DNA from: Nemertoderma westbladi
Taxonomy: Eukaryota > Xenacoelomorpha > Nemertodermatida > Nemertodermatidae
Length of the DNA: 27,112 nt
Direction: 5' to 3'
Assembly (NCBI GenBank): GCA_032718475.1
Contig: JAUCBJ010003362.1
Coordinates: forward strand, 1 to 27,112
In this document: positions 19,401-24,924 of the stretch, piece by piece
Layout of the letters: each line of letters begins with the position of its first letter
Numbering within the stretch: position 1 is the first letter of the stretch
Notes under the pieces: generated by a model
Database searches by the model: none
What the model saw: only the letters and a program-made list of their open reading frames with translations
What the model was told of the DNA's origin: nothing
Position numbers and translations under genes: made by a program

Positions 19401-20037
19401 AATTAATATGTTCTAGATTTTTGTCTTCAGATAATTGTAGTTACATGCCGTTACATGGGTCCGTTTCATTAGAAAATACAACTATTTTACGGGTCATAGA
19501 CCTTAATCACATTTATAATTGTCAGTATTTTATATTTTAACTTTAACTTTATAATTTTATATGTTAACAGTTGTTAACATAAAAACACAAAATATAACTA
19601 AATACGCTATTATTCATAAAAAAGCGCACTTTATAGCGTTTCGGCACGAGTGATGTTGTTTTCCGAGCGACAGCGAGGTAAATTACAAAACGAGGGCCGT
19701 AATAACTATTTACATCATTGTGTGCAAAGCAGCACTTTGCATCACTTATGACCTGAGTTTATTTATGTTCCGAGCGAGCGAAGCGAGGGAGGTTTACATA
19801 AATAAACAAGGGTCTTTAACGCTGAAAAGTGACTTTTGCACGCAATGATGTATATACTTTAGTTACAATGCGGTTTACCAACTACTGTAGGGCCCCTTCA
19901 CTTGGAGTATTTTTTTTACCTGAGATGAAACCCGATTTCAATCGGTCAAAATCCTTGAAAAAATCATTTATTCGCACACGTTTAGCGCTGATGGCCACGC
20001 GTATGATGTCTTCAATGCGATTATCTAAACTAGGCAT
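4305..20037 (-). CDS. EF-hand repeat protein, spliced gene (9 exons seen, 3' end beyond window)
   Basis: The spliced coding sequence (minus strand) joins 20037-19920, 18935-18776, 18443-18281, 14420-14226, 13446-13287, 7189-7008, 5485-5360, 4950-4782 and 4453-4305. This gives 1422 nt, 474 codons, with matching phases at all eight junctions. The product is a chain of degenerate EF-hand pairs: a helix ending in a basic/FF pattern, then DFDxxxxGxhT..QF (residues about 29-45, 134-150, 244-260), alternating with partners of the Y-D-x-x-G-x-G/Y-x-x-F type (about 67-80, 282-292). Most loops lack the full set of calcium ligands, so calcium binding is uncertain. This arrangement resembles long multi-EF-hand proteins of flagellated eukaryotes; that family link is recalled, not searched, and no symbol is assigned. 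The start is ATG 20037, with an in-frame TAA 18 nt upstream. No signal peptide or membrane segment is visible. Unusual points are the satellite-filled introns 5 and 9 and the U1 gene in intron 6. Confidence 0.85.
4454..4781 (-). other. Intron 8, with short CGCGAG repeats
   Basis: A 328-bp GT-AG intron. It holds two or three imperfect copies of a ~30-bp block built on TATCGCGAGTTTAAAAAT and GCGAGTAAAA (about 4530-4615), next to a GC-rich stretch at 4498-4520. The appearance suggests a transposon-end remnant. No gene is seen in it. Confidence 0.5.
4782..4950 (-). CDS. EF-hand gene exon 8
   Basis: The acceptor is ATATTTTCAG|AGC and the donor CCAA|GTTAGT. The exon runs from phase 0 to phase 1. 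It encodes residues 369-424: STAYTRKITPLQFSRVLSVM and then FGEFEGTDNINYTAFLQSI. The loop begun by DLDR in exon 7 continues as KITPLQFSR here. Confidence 0.83.
4951..5359 (-). other. Intron 7, with a 23-base G run
   Basis: A 409-bp intron with no coding signal. It holds an uninterrupted run of 23 G on the plus strand (5049-5071), which is C on the transcribed sense strand. Confidence 0.7.
5360..5485 (-). CDS. EF-hand gene exon 7
   Basis: The acceptor is TTTTTTTTAG|AAT and the donor TCGG|GTAATT, phase 0 at both ends. The 42 codons (residues 327-368) start NAKPPALSPDEIERLKRV and end MPQQLFKDLDR, another helix leading into a DxD loop that continues in exon 8. Confidence 0.82.
5578..5708. repeat. 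17-bp AT-rich tandem repeat
   Basis: About 7-8 copies of TTTGTAATAAATTTAAA, with a few substitutions, lie in intron 6 beside the retrotransposon fragment. Looser, degenerate copies of the ATTAAAATTTGTGATT type extend through 6180-6460. Confidence 0.85.
5715..6155 (-). mobile_element. Non-LTR retrotransposon 3'-end fragment 1 (RT C-terminal region)
   Basis: One continuous minus-strand frame (about 6153-5757) aligns by eye with the C-terminal extension of the RT at 15419-16501. It shows ALTAEDTKSLDGTFIRMLRR (matching the WTLT...DGCYTRLLRA region), then RLRFAGHFFRREDQPVHNL, PHGVNKHGGQPMTFLRRIL, and MGDRELWRR near the end. It lacks the catalytic core and is truncated at its 5' end. The short 3' UTR ends in a TAGTAGTAG-type tail (plus strand ACTACTACTA at 5716). 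It lies in intron 6, in the same orientation as the host gene. Confidence 0.85.
6592..6754 (-). ncRNA. U1: U1 spliceosomal snRNA
   Basis: A 163-nt GC-rich island in an AT-rich intron. It begins ATACTTACCTGG, the conserved U1 5' end that pairs with 5' splice sites (CAGGTAAGTAT on the plus strand). In order it shows a stem-loop I loop GATCAGGAA near the U1-70K consensus; stem-loop II with ATTGCACTCC, the U1A-binding loop; stem-loop III starting GACCCCTGCGATTT with GAGGAAACTCG; the Sm site AAATTTGTG; and stem-loop IV with the GCGTTCGCGC loop closed by GGAGC/GCTCC pairing. Length and order match animal U1 (about 164 nt), and the stems look intact. It lies inside intron 6 of the EF-hand gene on the same strand. 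I could not identify a convincing proximal sequence element or 3' box, so expression is unproven. Confidence 0.95.
7008..7189 (-). CDS. EF-hand gene exon 6
   Basis: The acceptor is CTACTTTTTAG|GT and the donor ACGA|GTAAGT. The exon starts in phase 1 and ends in phase 0. It encodes residues 266-326: KNPVLSPGDVEIIADFYRQ, then PDGRVHYKDLINKI, then a linker ending PCNPARGSLSR. It is the partner EF-hand half (DFYRQPDGRVHY) to the loop in exon 5, separated from it by the satellite-filled intron. Confidence 0.87.
7190..7564 (-). other. Distal part of intron 5, no gene seen
   Basis: AT-rich sequence between exon 6 and the SINE-like segment. Only exon 6's acceptor with its pyrimidine stretch and no other recognisable feature is seen. 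Confidence 0.5.
7565..7738 (-). mobile_element. Possible tRNA-derived SINE remnant
   Basis: On the minus strand GGTTCGATCCC (plus 7591-7601) matches the pol III B box. TGGTAGTCACT lies just before it, but a clear A box is missing. It directly abuts the far end of the 56-bp satellite. The element type is a guess based on the B box; it could also be a chance match. Confidence 0.35.
7739..13317 (-). repeat. 56-bp satellite array (B) derived from an exon/5' splice-site junction
   Basis: About 100 head-to-tail monomers of 56 bp lie in intron 5. On the minus strand a monomer is 31 nt matching the end of exon 5 (GAGTTTAACAGG...GGCTATGG), followed by 25 nt of intron (GTTAGTTACTTCGGG...GTTACC). Each monomer carries the donor-like site ATGG|GTTAGT. 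The right-most monomer is the real end of exon 5. Monomers differ by single bases (CTCGG/CTCTG, GAAGTAAC/GAAGCAAC on the plus strand). Shared rare variants show that blocks of ~22-23 monomers were duplicated as units (offset 1232 bp). Smaller later duplications are visible, e.g. the CCCGTAG variant at 12208, 12770 and 12938. The array makes up most of the 6.1-kb intron. Confidence 0.97.
13287..13446 (-). CDS. EF-hand gene exon 5 (its 3' end seeds the 56-bp satellite)
   Basis: The acceptor is TTCTGTGCAG|ACG, starting in phase 0. The exon encodes residues 213-265, TVRPPTADSLIRNLQ through DHDKKRTGCVTEGEFNR to DLLLAM, plus one G. The loop has the same 17-residue spacing as exons 1 and 3. The donor is ATGG|GTTAGT, phase 1, and joins exon 6 (GT AAG) to give Gly-Lys. 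The last 31 nt of this exon are the exonic part of the 56-bp monomer; the exon-proximal copy differs from the array by an additional GGCGAG. Confidence 0.87.
13447..13770. other. AT-rich part of intron 4, no gene seen
   Basis: Very AT-rich sequence with TATATA runs follows exon 5's acceptor. Short plus-strand open frames here are low-complexity (Ile/Phe/Tyr-rich) and are not supported as genes. Confidence 0.6.
13775..14130 (+). mobile_element. tRNA-derived SINE-like segment(s)
   Basis: Two pol III B-box matches lie 88 bp apart on the plus strand: GGGTTCGAGCCC (about 13842) and GGGTTCGATCCTCAC (about 13934). The first is preceded by TGGTGTAGTACTC, an A-box-like sequence at tRNA spacing, and is flanked by short complementary ends (CCTTGG, GGGCCGG). 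Neither folds into an obviously complete tRNA. A GC-richer body (13950-14130) follows the second. Most likely one or two decayed tRNA-derived SINEs in intron 4. Confidence 0.5.
14181..14240 (-). repeat. 20-bp x3 tandem duplication of the exon 4 splice donor
   Basis: CTCACCCTTTGGACCAGACA is present at 14181-14200 and 14201-14220, and with two changes at 14221-14240, where it overlaps the end of exon 4. On the minus strand every copy reads GTCCAAAGG|GTGAGT. It has the same architecture as satellites A and B at a copy number of three. Confidence 0.95.
14226..14420 (-). CDS. EF-hand gene exon 4 (followed by duplicated splice donors)
   Basis: The acceptor is TTGTTTCAG|TTT and the exon is phase 0 at both ends. 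It encodes 65 codons (residues 148-212), starting FLRSFPGPPDIGEADQF and ending SVSGGLVQR. FLR completes the QFLR motif begun in exon 3. The donor CAAAGG|GTGAGT recurs twice more downstream at 20-bp spacing. Using the second donor would shift the frame, and reading into the intron meets TGA in the second copy, so the first donor is the productive one. Confidence 0.82.
14441..14720. other. Intron 3 sequence, short direct repeats
   Basis: AT-rich intron sequence with three copies of GTGAAATAAA just upstream of exon 4 (about 14435-14465). The stretch CCAAAGAGAAAAAGGCTTTT (14697-14716) resembles CCAAAGGGAAAGGGGCTTTA at 18101-18120, suggesting a shared retroelement-associated repeat. No gene is seen. 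Confidence 0.4.
14721..15190 (-). mobile_element. Non-LTR retrotransposon 3'-end fragment 2 (degraded)
   Basis: This has the same content as the fragment at 5715-6155: LDGTFTRMLRRVHCVKCNAH, RLRFAGHCFRREDEPVHNL, PHGVNKHGG, then LRRILKDTGLEDADD and VMGDR. It is broken: the frame shifts near 15085, a Gln codon has become TAG near 14937, and a short CCTATCACCCAT duplication lies at 14813-14867. The 3' end carries the TAGTAGTAG tail (plus strand ACTACTACTAC, about 14728-14738). It sits head-to-head with the RT-containing element that starts at 15419. Confidence 0.85.
15419..16512 (+). mobile_element. 5'-truncated non-LTR retrotransposon, reverse transcriptase domain (pseudogene)
   Basis: The frame enters in mid-domain without an ATG. 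It shows VDFKKAFDSIHRGKML (RT motif A region), LQGDTLAPLLFVIVLD (motif B), TDFADDIALL (the catalytic DD of motif C), VGLHINATKTEFM (motif D) and FQYLGSWI (motif E). These are followed by thumb and C-terminal extension motifs YGGETWTLT, TNAELYGTIPP and RRLRFSGHC. A one-base shift near 16325-16331 breaks the frame. The continuation, containing THGKRSRGRPAITYIDQLERD and NREAWKDLI, ends at TAG 16499-16501 with a CAGTAGTAGTA tail. The endonuclease domain and N-terminal RT are missing, as in typical 5'-truncated insertions. The clade (RTE/Proto2-like versus CR1/L2-like) is not resolved here. It lies in intron 3, opposite to the host gene. Confidence 0.9.
16513..17140. other. Intron 3 sequence, unassigned; possible repeat
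   Basis: Contains a 12-C run (16637-16648), a TACCGGTA palindrome (16686), and a stretch GGCCGGAAGGCCGAAACGTT near 16763 of a style often seen at retroelement 3' ends. From 16890 to 17110 base composition is balanced compared with the surroundings, but I recognise no protein in any frame. Confidence 0.35.
17147..17245. repeat. 15-bp minisatellite
   Basis: About 6.6 near-perfect copies of CTATCCAATCCTGTC. Because the unit is a multiple of three it stays open in several frames, giving an artificial Asp-Arg-Thr-Gly-Leu repeat on the minus strand. No gene context supports translation. Confidence 0.95.
17250..17640. other. Intron 3 sequence, no gene seen
   Basis: Mixed-composition intron sequence without recognisable coding, RNA or repeat features. 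Confidence 0.4.
17735..18012 (+). mobile_element. Non-LTR retrotransposon 3'-end fragment 3
   Basis: The same 3' region as the fragments at 5715 and 14721, here on the plus strand. It encodes SRLRFAGHYF, then after a one-base deletion near 17819 REDQPVHNLMLRRP, CGVNKHGGQPMTFLRRILK, DTGLEDADDLANVMGDREL and WRR. It ends close to a TACTACTACTG stretch (18007). It is 5'-truncated further downstream than the other two fragments. Confidence 0.85.
18281..18443 (-). CDS. EF-hand gene exon 3
   Basis: The acceptor is AATTTTAG|C and the donor ACAG|GTTAGT, ending in phase 0. The exon encodes residues 93-147, from IEHAWHRAVLNQ to DFDKNNEGLVTLPQ. The helix with ESILHRVYQYCKFHG and the DFDKNNEGLVT loop repeat the pattern seen in exon 1 at the same spacing, which supports both the frame and the exon call. 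Confidence 0.85.
18444..18775 (-). other. Intron 2, no gene seen
   Basis: A 332-bp GT-AG intron containing one TACCGGTA palindrome (18523-18530) and AATAAT runs near the donor. No other feature is seen. Confidence 0.6.
18776..18935 (-). CDS. EF-hand gene exon 2
   Basis: The acceptor is TTATTTAG|GT and the donor ACAT|GTGAGT. The exon starts in phase 1 (completing a Gly codon, G|GT) and ends in phase 2. It encodes residues 40-92, including QFLRIINQHLKISLTAQD and the near-canonical loop DTRGNGLFNYKF. That loop has D at position 1, N at 5 and G at 6 but lacks the usual Glu at position 12. Confidence 0.85.
18936..19617 (-). other. Intron 1 (part), no gene seen
   Basis: AT-rich intron. It contains two TACCGGTA palindromes (19049, 19146) and a perfect short hairpin, TATGTTAACA/TGTTAACATA, at 19559-19580. 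Confidence 0.5.
19618..19860. repeat. Nested hairpin repeat element, copy 1
   Basis: Inner inverted repeat GTTTATTTATGT/ACATAAATAAAC flanks a GCGAGCGAAGCGAG-containing loop. An outer inverted repeat pairs CATCATTGTGTGCAAA (19712) with TTTTGCACGCAATGATG (near 19834). The left part (CGGCACG...GACAGCGAGG...CAAAACGAGGGCCGTAA) recurs at 23755-23818. The layout suggests a non-autonomous DNA transposon or foldback. It overlaps intron 1 only. Confidence 0.6.
19920..20037 (-). CDS. EF-hand gene exon 1 (start codon)
   Basis: This exon encodes residues 1-39, beginning MPSLDNRIEDIIRVAI and ending DFDRLKSGFIS, plus one base of the next codon. An in-frame TAA lies 18 nt before the ATG, which supports this start. 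The donor is TCAG|GTAAAA, phase 1. The 17-residue block from D29 (DFD...QFLR, completed in exon 2) is the first EF-hand-like loop. A 5' non-coding exon upstream cannot be excluded. Confidence 0.82.
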
Positions 20038-20640
20038 CTTATAATTGGAATATTAGTTAGTTTAAATTGTTGTGTTGTTACTGTATAAACTGCCGTAGCT
20101 ACCGGTATGGAGGGGATGGCCTACTGTATTTATTAGGCCTAATGTACAAAAATTTTAGAAAATACGGTATTTATTTATCACTTTGATTTGTAATAATTAC
20201 GATTAAAGTTTATTCTAGAATTAATTGGTATTATCTACTCAGAAACAACGCATAGGCGTACACCATGTCCTGGAATATAGTGTCGTTGTTCAGGTACCTG
20301 CCCCCCCCTCCCCCCCCCCAATTTTTTTACAAATCGTAATGAGATTGCATGAATTTTGAAACAGAGATACTTTCCACTCCCTCCTCCTTCCTTGCTGGGT
20401 GAGCCACAATTTTTATTTTTGCTTTCATTATTTAGTGATATTTTTAGTGATATTTTTTATTATTTAGTGATCTTTCATTATTATTTAATTAAAAAGTGTC
20501 TCCAGCGATATTACACCAGTTACACCGCAGTTATTCTTCGCCCTTATATTGATTTGTTGGCACTATTAGAAAGCCGGTTGTGCAAGGATTCCAAATATGT
20601 AACATAATCTAAATTTCGGTTTGAAATAGCTGAGATATTA
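20038..20640. other. Upstream flank of the EF-hand gene
   Basis: AT-rich region 5' of the EF-hand start codon. It must contain the promoter if there is no upstream non-coding exon, but no clear core promoter element stands out. It holds a TACCGGTA palindrome (20100) and a C-rich tract (20301-20319, one T interruption). Confidence 0.4.
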
Positions 20641-20896
20641 GCGTTTAAAACTTGTATGGTTTTGCATATGAGCGAGGCTATTTTATTCTATTAAATAAAT
20701 TACAACATTACTATTACAACATATTCTGGAACATTTTGTTTATCCCATACGTAGCTTGGCAACAATGCAATACCTCTTTAATCATAATATTTCTTAGCTA
20801 CTCATGCATTAACAAAATGTTCCAGAATATGTTGTATTGATTTAATAGAATAAAATAGCCTCGCTCTTATGCAAAACCATAAAAGTTTTAAACTTT
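20641..20896. mobile_element. Foldback/MITE-like element with ~85-bp inverted arms
   Basis: The left arm (about 20642-20740) and right arm (about 20808-20893) are near-perfect reverse complements. Matching blocks include GTTTAAAACTTG/TTTTAAAC, GCGAGGCTATTTTATTCTAT/ATAGAATAAAATAGCCTCGC and ACAACATATTCTGGAACATT/AATGTTCCAGAATATGTTGT. The left arm has a ~17-bp extra segment. TA dinucleotides flank both ends (20639-20640 and 20897-20898), compatible with a Tc1/mariner-type target duplication, but the outermost 3 bp of the arms differ. No transposase is present. Confidence 0.75.
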
Positions 20897-20898
20897 TA

Positions 20899-21320
20899 GG
20901 CTCCATTAGTACTAAACGTGATACTTTCCAAATGATGATAAAATTGCGTACACGTGAATGTTGTTGTGGTTGCTTAGGCAACTCGATAATGTTATTGTTG
21001 GAGTGCCGTTTCAAATTGAAACCCTTCCACATTTAAAAAATAATGTACACCAAAGGCAGTAAATACTACCGGTACAGTTTCATGTTTAGGCAATAACGCA
21101 CACAATTAATGTTAAGATCGGGAATGTAACATCATCAAAACAACTAATAGAGCATAATATGGAGTGCCCGAGTATTGGGTATAAATCTATTTATTCTATC
21201 TCTCAATGACCAACATCTTCTACCTGGTCATTGATGAATCATTCGTAAAATTAGGTATCTCAAAGATTGCTGAAAGGGTCTAACTGATGACGGAAAACTA
21301 AGTTCAACTGTGTTTAACTG
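20899..21320. other. Intergenic sequence, no gene seen
   Basis: No supported open frame. One TACCGGTA palindrome lies at 21067-21074. Confidence 0.4.
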
Positions 21321-21330
21321 TGATTGAACA

Positions 21331-21689
21331 GGTACTAGTAGTTTGTTTTGAGCACAACCACCACCCCCCCCCCCCCCCCCCCCCAATTTTTTATACTAGC
21401 TAGTTTTTGTTACTTTTTTTTAAATGTTCTAGACCATATTGTCTATTCATTTTTTTATTAATTTTGTTCTTGAACAAATATTTTTGTTCTAGAACATTAA
21501 AAAATGATATTAACAAAATAGCTAGTTTTTTTGTTTGTTTGATCTAGAACAAATAATAATTGCTCTAGAACAAAATTTATATATTAAATGAATAGATTAT
21601 ATGTTCTAGAACATTTTTAAAAACAAAGTAACAAAAACTAGCTCGTATAACAAAAATTGAGGAGGTTGTGCACAAAACACAATAGTACC
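21331..21689. mobile_element. MITE with long terminal inverted repeats and 9-bp target duplication
   Basis: The ends are GGTACTA...TAGTACC, with arms of roughly 150 bp. Paired blocks include TGTTTTGAGCACAACC/GGTTGTGCACAAAACA, CTAGTTTTTGTTAC/GTAACAAAAACTAG and ATGTTCTAGA/TCTAGAACAT. The immediate flanks are GATTGAACA (21322-21330) and GATTGCACA (21690-21698), a 9-bp direct repeat with one mismatch, as expected of a Mutator-like target duplication (an 8-bp hAT reading is less good). A run of 21 C (21364-21384) lies in the left arm only. It has no coding capacity. Confidence 0.8.
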
Positions 21690-21949
21690 GATTGCACATC
21701 TAAGTCCACCCATATCAGCTGTAACGCGCCACATTGTTTAATTAGAACTACCGACAAATAGGACTTGGATAATGCAAAGATTATTGAATGTCACACAGAA
21801 CGTGAATTCAAGTTCTATACTATGAAAGCTAAAAATATAGTTTTTTCAGAATGCATTTAGTTATGTAGAGTAGAATACAAAAGAGAGAATACAAAATATT
21901 TATTAACGGAACCTTAAAGGTGCCTACTGGTGGATGGTGTAAAATACCT

Positions 21950-22095
21950 TAACGGAGAGTCCTCCATTAGTGTAACGGAGCTTCGAGTCGCTGGCTTCCG
22001 TTAGTTAAAGCCGCCGTTAATTTAACGGAGGCTTCGTGTCGCTCATAATTTTAGTTTACGGCGCCGTTAGCACTAACGGAGCTTCTTGTCGCCCG
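21950..22095 (+). repeat. ~50-bp degenerate tandem repeat with TAACGGAG motifs
   Basis: AACGGAGCTTCGAGTCGC (21974), AACGGAGGCTTCGTGTCGC (22024) and AACGGAGCTTCTTGTCGC (22075) recur at 50- and 51-bp spacing, with a weaker fourth AACGGAG near 21951. Between them lie inverted CCGTTA motifs (TTCCGTTAGT, GCCGTTAAT, GCCGTTAGC), so each unit could form a small hairpin. Confidence 0.75.
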
Positions 22096-22099
22096 CCCC

Positions 22100-22800
22100 A
22101 AAGACATGGTGTATAATGGTCACAAACCAAGACCTTGAATTCTACTGTATAGGGTTGTAGCTACAAAAATATACCAAAAATAGCTAGCTAGTAAAATATA
22201 AAAAATTTCCAATATTTTACTTTGGAAATTTAAATGAAAATGTTTTAAGTTTTAAATTTTGTATTATTATTTTTAAGTTGTTCTATAACTAAAGTTAGAC
22301 TAACCCACTTACAAACTACTTACTTACTCTAACTCTAGTTCTAGAACGCCTTGGATTTACGATATTATGGGATGGTAGAGCTAGCTAAAATTAAGTTAGT
22401 TCATAAAATATAATACAGTAGCTACTAACAGGTGGTCAAATGAAACAAAATACAAAACTTTTTTATTTGAGCTTTATGTAGACGAGCTCGGGTGGAGGCT
22501 TCTTCATAAAAAATCGCAGTTTAATGATTTACTCGAACTAACAAGTCGCGAATATCCTATAAACGGCTACATCCTTAATGGAGGTCCCCTTAATTGTAAT
22601 ACATAAATTCTGTATTTGGCCATTAATTGGTGTCTATATATTTCATTTCTTTTGAATACGTTTGGTGGGACTTATTTCTATCGATAGCTTGCCTGTGTCT
22701 ACAGTCTACTACGGTGCCCCAAAGGTGCCACAGTACAACTTCTTTCGACAACAAACTTTATGTTCGCTTTTGATATTGCTAATAGGCCTGCTAATATTGA
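22100..22800. other. Intergenic sequence, no gene seen
   Basis: AT-rich sequence with scattered CTAGCTAG and TTCTAGAAC motifs. No supported coding frame, RNA gene or repeat array. Confidence 0.4.
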
Positions 22801-22804
22801 CTTA

Positions 22805-23025
22805 GACATGGCAGGATGTCAAAGTGTCATTTTCAAATAGACATTCGGACATGTCTCAATGTCATTTTAAATTGATATTTGGTCATTTTGACATGTCAGA
22901 ATGTTAAAATGTGATCTCCAAAATTATCATGCCAATTTTGATACCAATTTGGAGGGAATTCCATAACAATTAAATTTATGGTGCTTTTAACATTCAGACA
23001 TGTCTAAATGTCATATTGATTTGCT
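22805..23025. repeat. GACATGTC-rich inverted/direct repeat cluster
   Basis: The palindrome GACATGTC occurs at about 22849, 22890 and 22998 within ~220 bp. CGGACATGTCTCAATGTCAT and CAGACATGTCTAAATGTCAT are near-direct repeats about 150 bp apart. CATTTTGACATGTCAG faces AACATTCAGACATGTC-type sequences in hairpin orientation. Probably a decayed foldback element. Confidence 0.5.
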
Positions 23026-23029
23026 TTAT

Positions 23030-23740
23030 CAATTACGCGGAAAAACAAAGATTAGGCTTACTCTCGAAAAAAGTACGGTGGGTGTAAATAATTAATATTT
23101 AAATATTAAATAATTATGGCCACGATTATAAATTTTAATGCGCCTTATTTAATTTTCAACTTATACACTAATACAAAATGCAAGCAACCACAACTAATAA
23201 ACGTCCAATTATAATATATAGGCCGAGTATTTGATAAACAGTATCATAACCATTAGCCAATGGCATTCAAGCGTTCAGGGTGTTAGTTATTGTTCATAAT
23301 CCGATAGGACGATTAAGGATTTAATTGATCTGCCATTGCTATAATGATATAAATTACCTGGCTACGGAATGGCGAGTTCATTCAATGCCTTAGACGGATC
23401 AAAACATCAATTATTTTTATCAGATACTCCTATACAACATACAGCAGCCTATTTGAATAATAATGAATATATTATATCTATGCCTGGGGGGGGGGGGGGG
23501 GATTGAAACTTGGCAGTTTGTGATTATGGTTTTAGTTGATCCTCAGTAGGTATATTATTATGTATAAACTTTATGAGACGTGTGAGTTTATGGATCGGAT
23601 GAGAATGCTTTTATGAAACGTGTGACACTAACAGACCACCACGAACCAGTTAAGCATATAATAAATAAAAATTGTACTAATAAAAATTTCTTAATTTTGC
23701 GATAAGTGACTTTGGTGGCTTTAAATAAAATATAATATCG
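23030..23740. other. Intergenic sequence, no gene seen
   Basis: AT-rich sequence containing a 16-G run (23486-23501). Nothing else recognisable. Confidence 0.4.
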
Positions 23741-23744
23741 ACAT

Positions 23745-23825
23745 AATAACTATAACTTTATAGTGTTACGGCACGGTCAATCGACAGCGAGGGAAATAAC
23801 AAAACTAGGGCCGTAAAAGCTTTAA
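23745..23825. repeat. Hairpin repeat element, partial copy 2
   Basis: ACTTTATAGTGTTACGGCAC followed by CGACAGCGAGGGAAATAACA and AAACTAGGGCCGTAA aligns with 19628-19712 of the copy in intron 1. The rest of the element is absent. Confidence 0.6.
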
Positions 23826-24924
23826 TGAGCTAATTATGAACAACGGCGAATCTAATTTTATATATTTGTGGCAAATTATTTTTAGTTATGCACTTAAACT
23901 TTCTAGAACAACCTAATAATGACGACGTGACATGTTGGATATACTGGAAATACATAGTAAAATGTATGGCGTAGGGACATAGTGAGAAATAATGTCGCAC
24001 TGTGATGTAAAGCTGGAAAATATGTCGCCCTGGCGATTTGGTAGTGCGAAATTAATTTCATACAAATAAATAAAATAACGTTTAAATTTTCGTATTTCCA
24101 AGTCGAAATATATAAATAACACTTTATTAGACGCTGAGATTTTAAAATTCATCGCTCTATAATCCTATAAAGTGGTTGATTATAAGACTTTAAGTAAATA
24201 GTTAGAACTATAAGTTTTGGAGGTAACCGAAACCCTATTTATTCTCATTACTCTACCGGAACCCTTTGTAAGCCGCTTGTCGGTCTATATTCTATAAAAA
24301 AGTTAGGTCCACATATCTTTAGACTGGGTATATCGGAAGTTACCCCTAAACGCGATACGCGATCAAAACACGATAATCTTGGAATGTTACGTTCTAGATC
24401 GAATCGAGATCGAGATAAAACAGCGATCCGGATCTTCCAGTATCATTTTGTATACTAGATCGGACGCACGGCCACATGGATCCATGACAACTCCCTGGGT
24501 CTGTCTGTCTGTCTGTGTAACTGGGTGTTTAGTGAAGGTTTAGGCCTCTGGTAACTAAACATGTTAACAATCCTGCTCGATCTAGTTATGGCCCATTCAA
24601 AATAATTCATACAAATTATTATCTACTAGCGAATTACCTACTGGTATTTATTGTGCGCCTTTGAACAATGATGCCATGACCAAAACGATGGCATGCCAAT
24701 AAAAACCGCACAATAAATATTAAATAAGTAAATACAATTTTAAACAACCAACGGCGCAACGGAGATTAATAAAATATAGTTAACAGAACCATCAGTACAT
24801 TATTGCATAGGAGTTATTATTGCAATTCCCGTAAATTTAACAAGATGAGTCTAAAATGATATATACGGTAATGTTGCCCAAGAGCTAGAAGTGGATGTTG
24901 AAGACGTTTAGTGAATGTATTCAT
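23826..24924. other. Downstream flank of PCNA, no gene seen
   Basis: No supported coding frame. It includes a TCTG microsatellite (24500-24517) and a hairpin at 24651-24722 (TATTTATTGTGCG/CGCACAATAAATA, with ATGCCAT/ATGGCAT inside). On the minus strand the hairpin offers an AATAAA about 270 nt after the PCNA stop, a possible but unproven polyadenylation signal. Confidence 0.4.

Noticed and set aside
23913-24152. Minus-strand 79-codon open frame downstream of PCNA
   Set aside because: No recognisable motif, AT-driven composition and no splice or start context. Probably chance.
24651-24722. Histone-type or bacterial terminator hairpin after PCNA
   Set aside because: The stem lacks the histone consensus and PCNA is not a replication-dependent histone gene. 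At best it overlaps a poly(A) signal or is a small foldback remnant.
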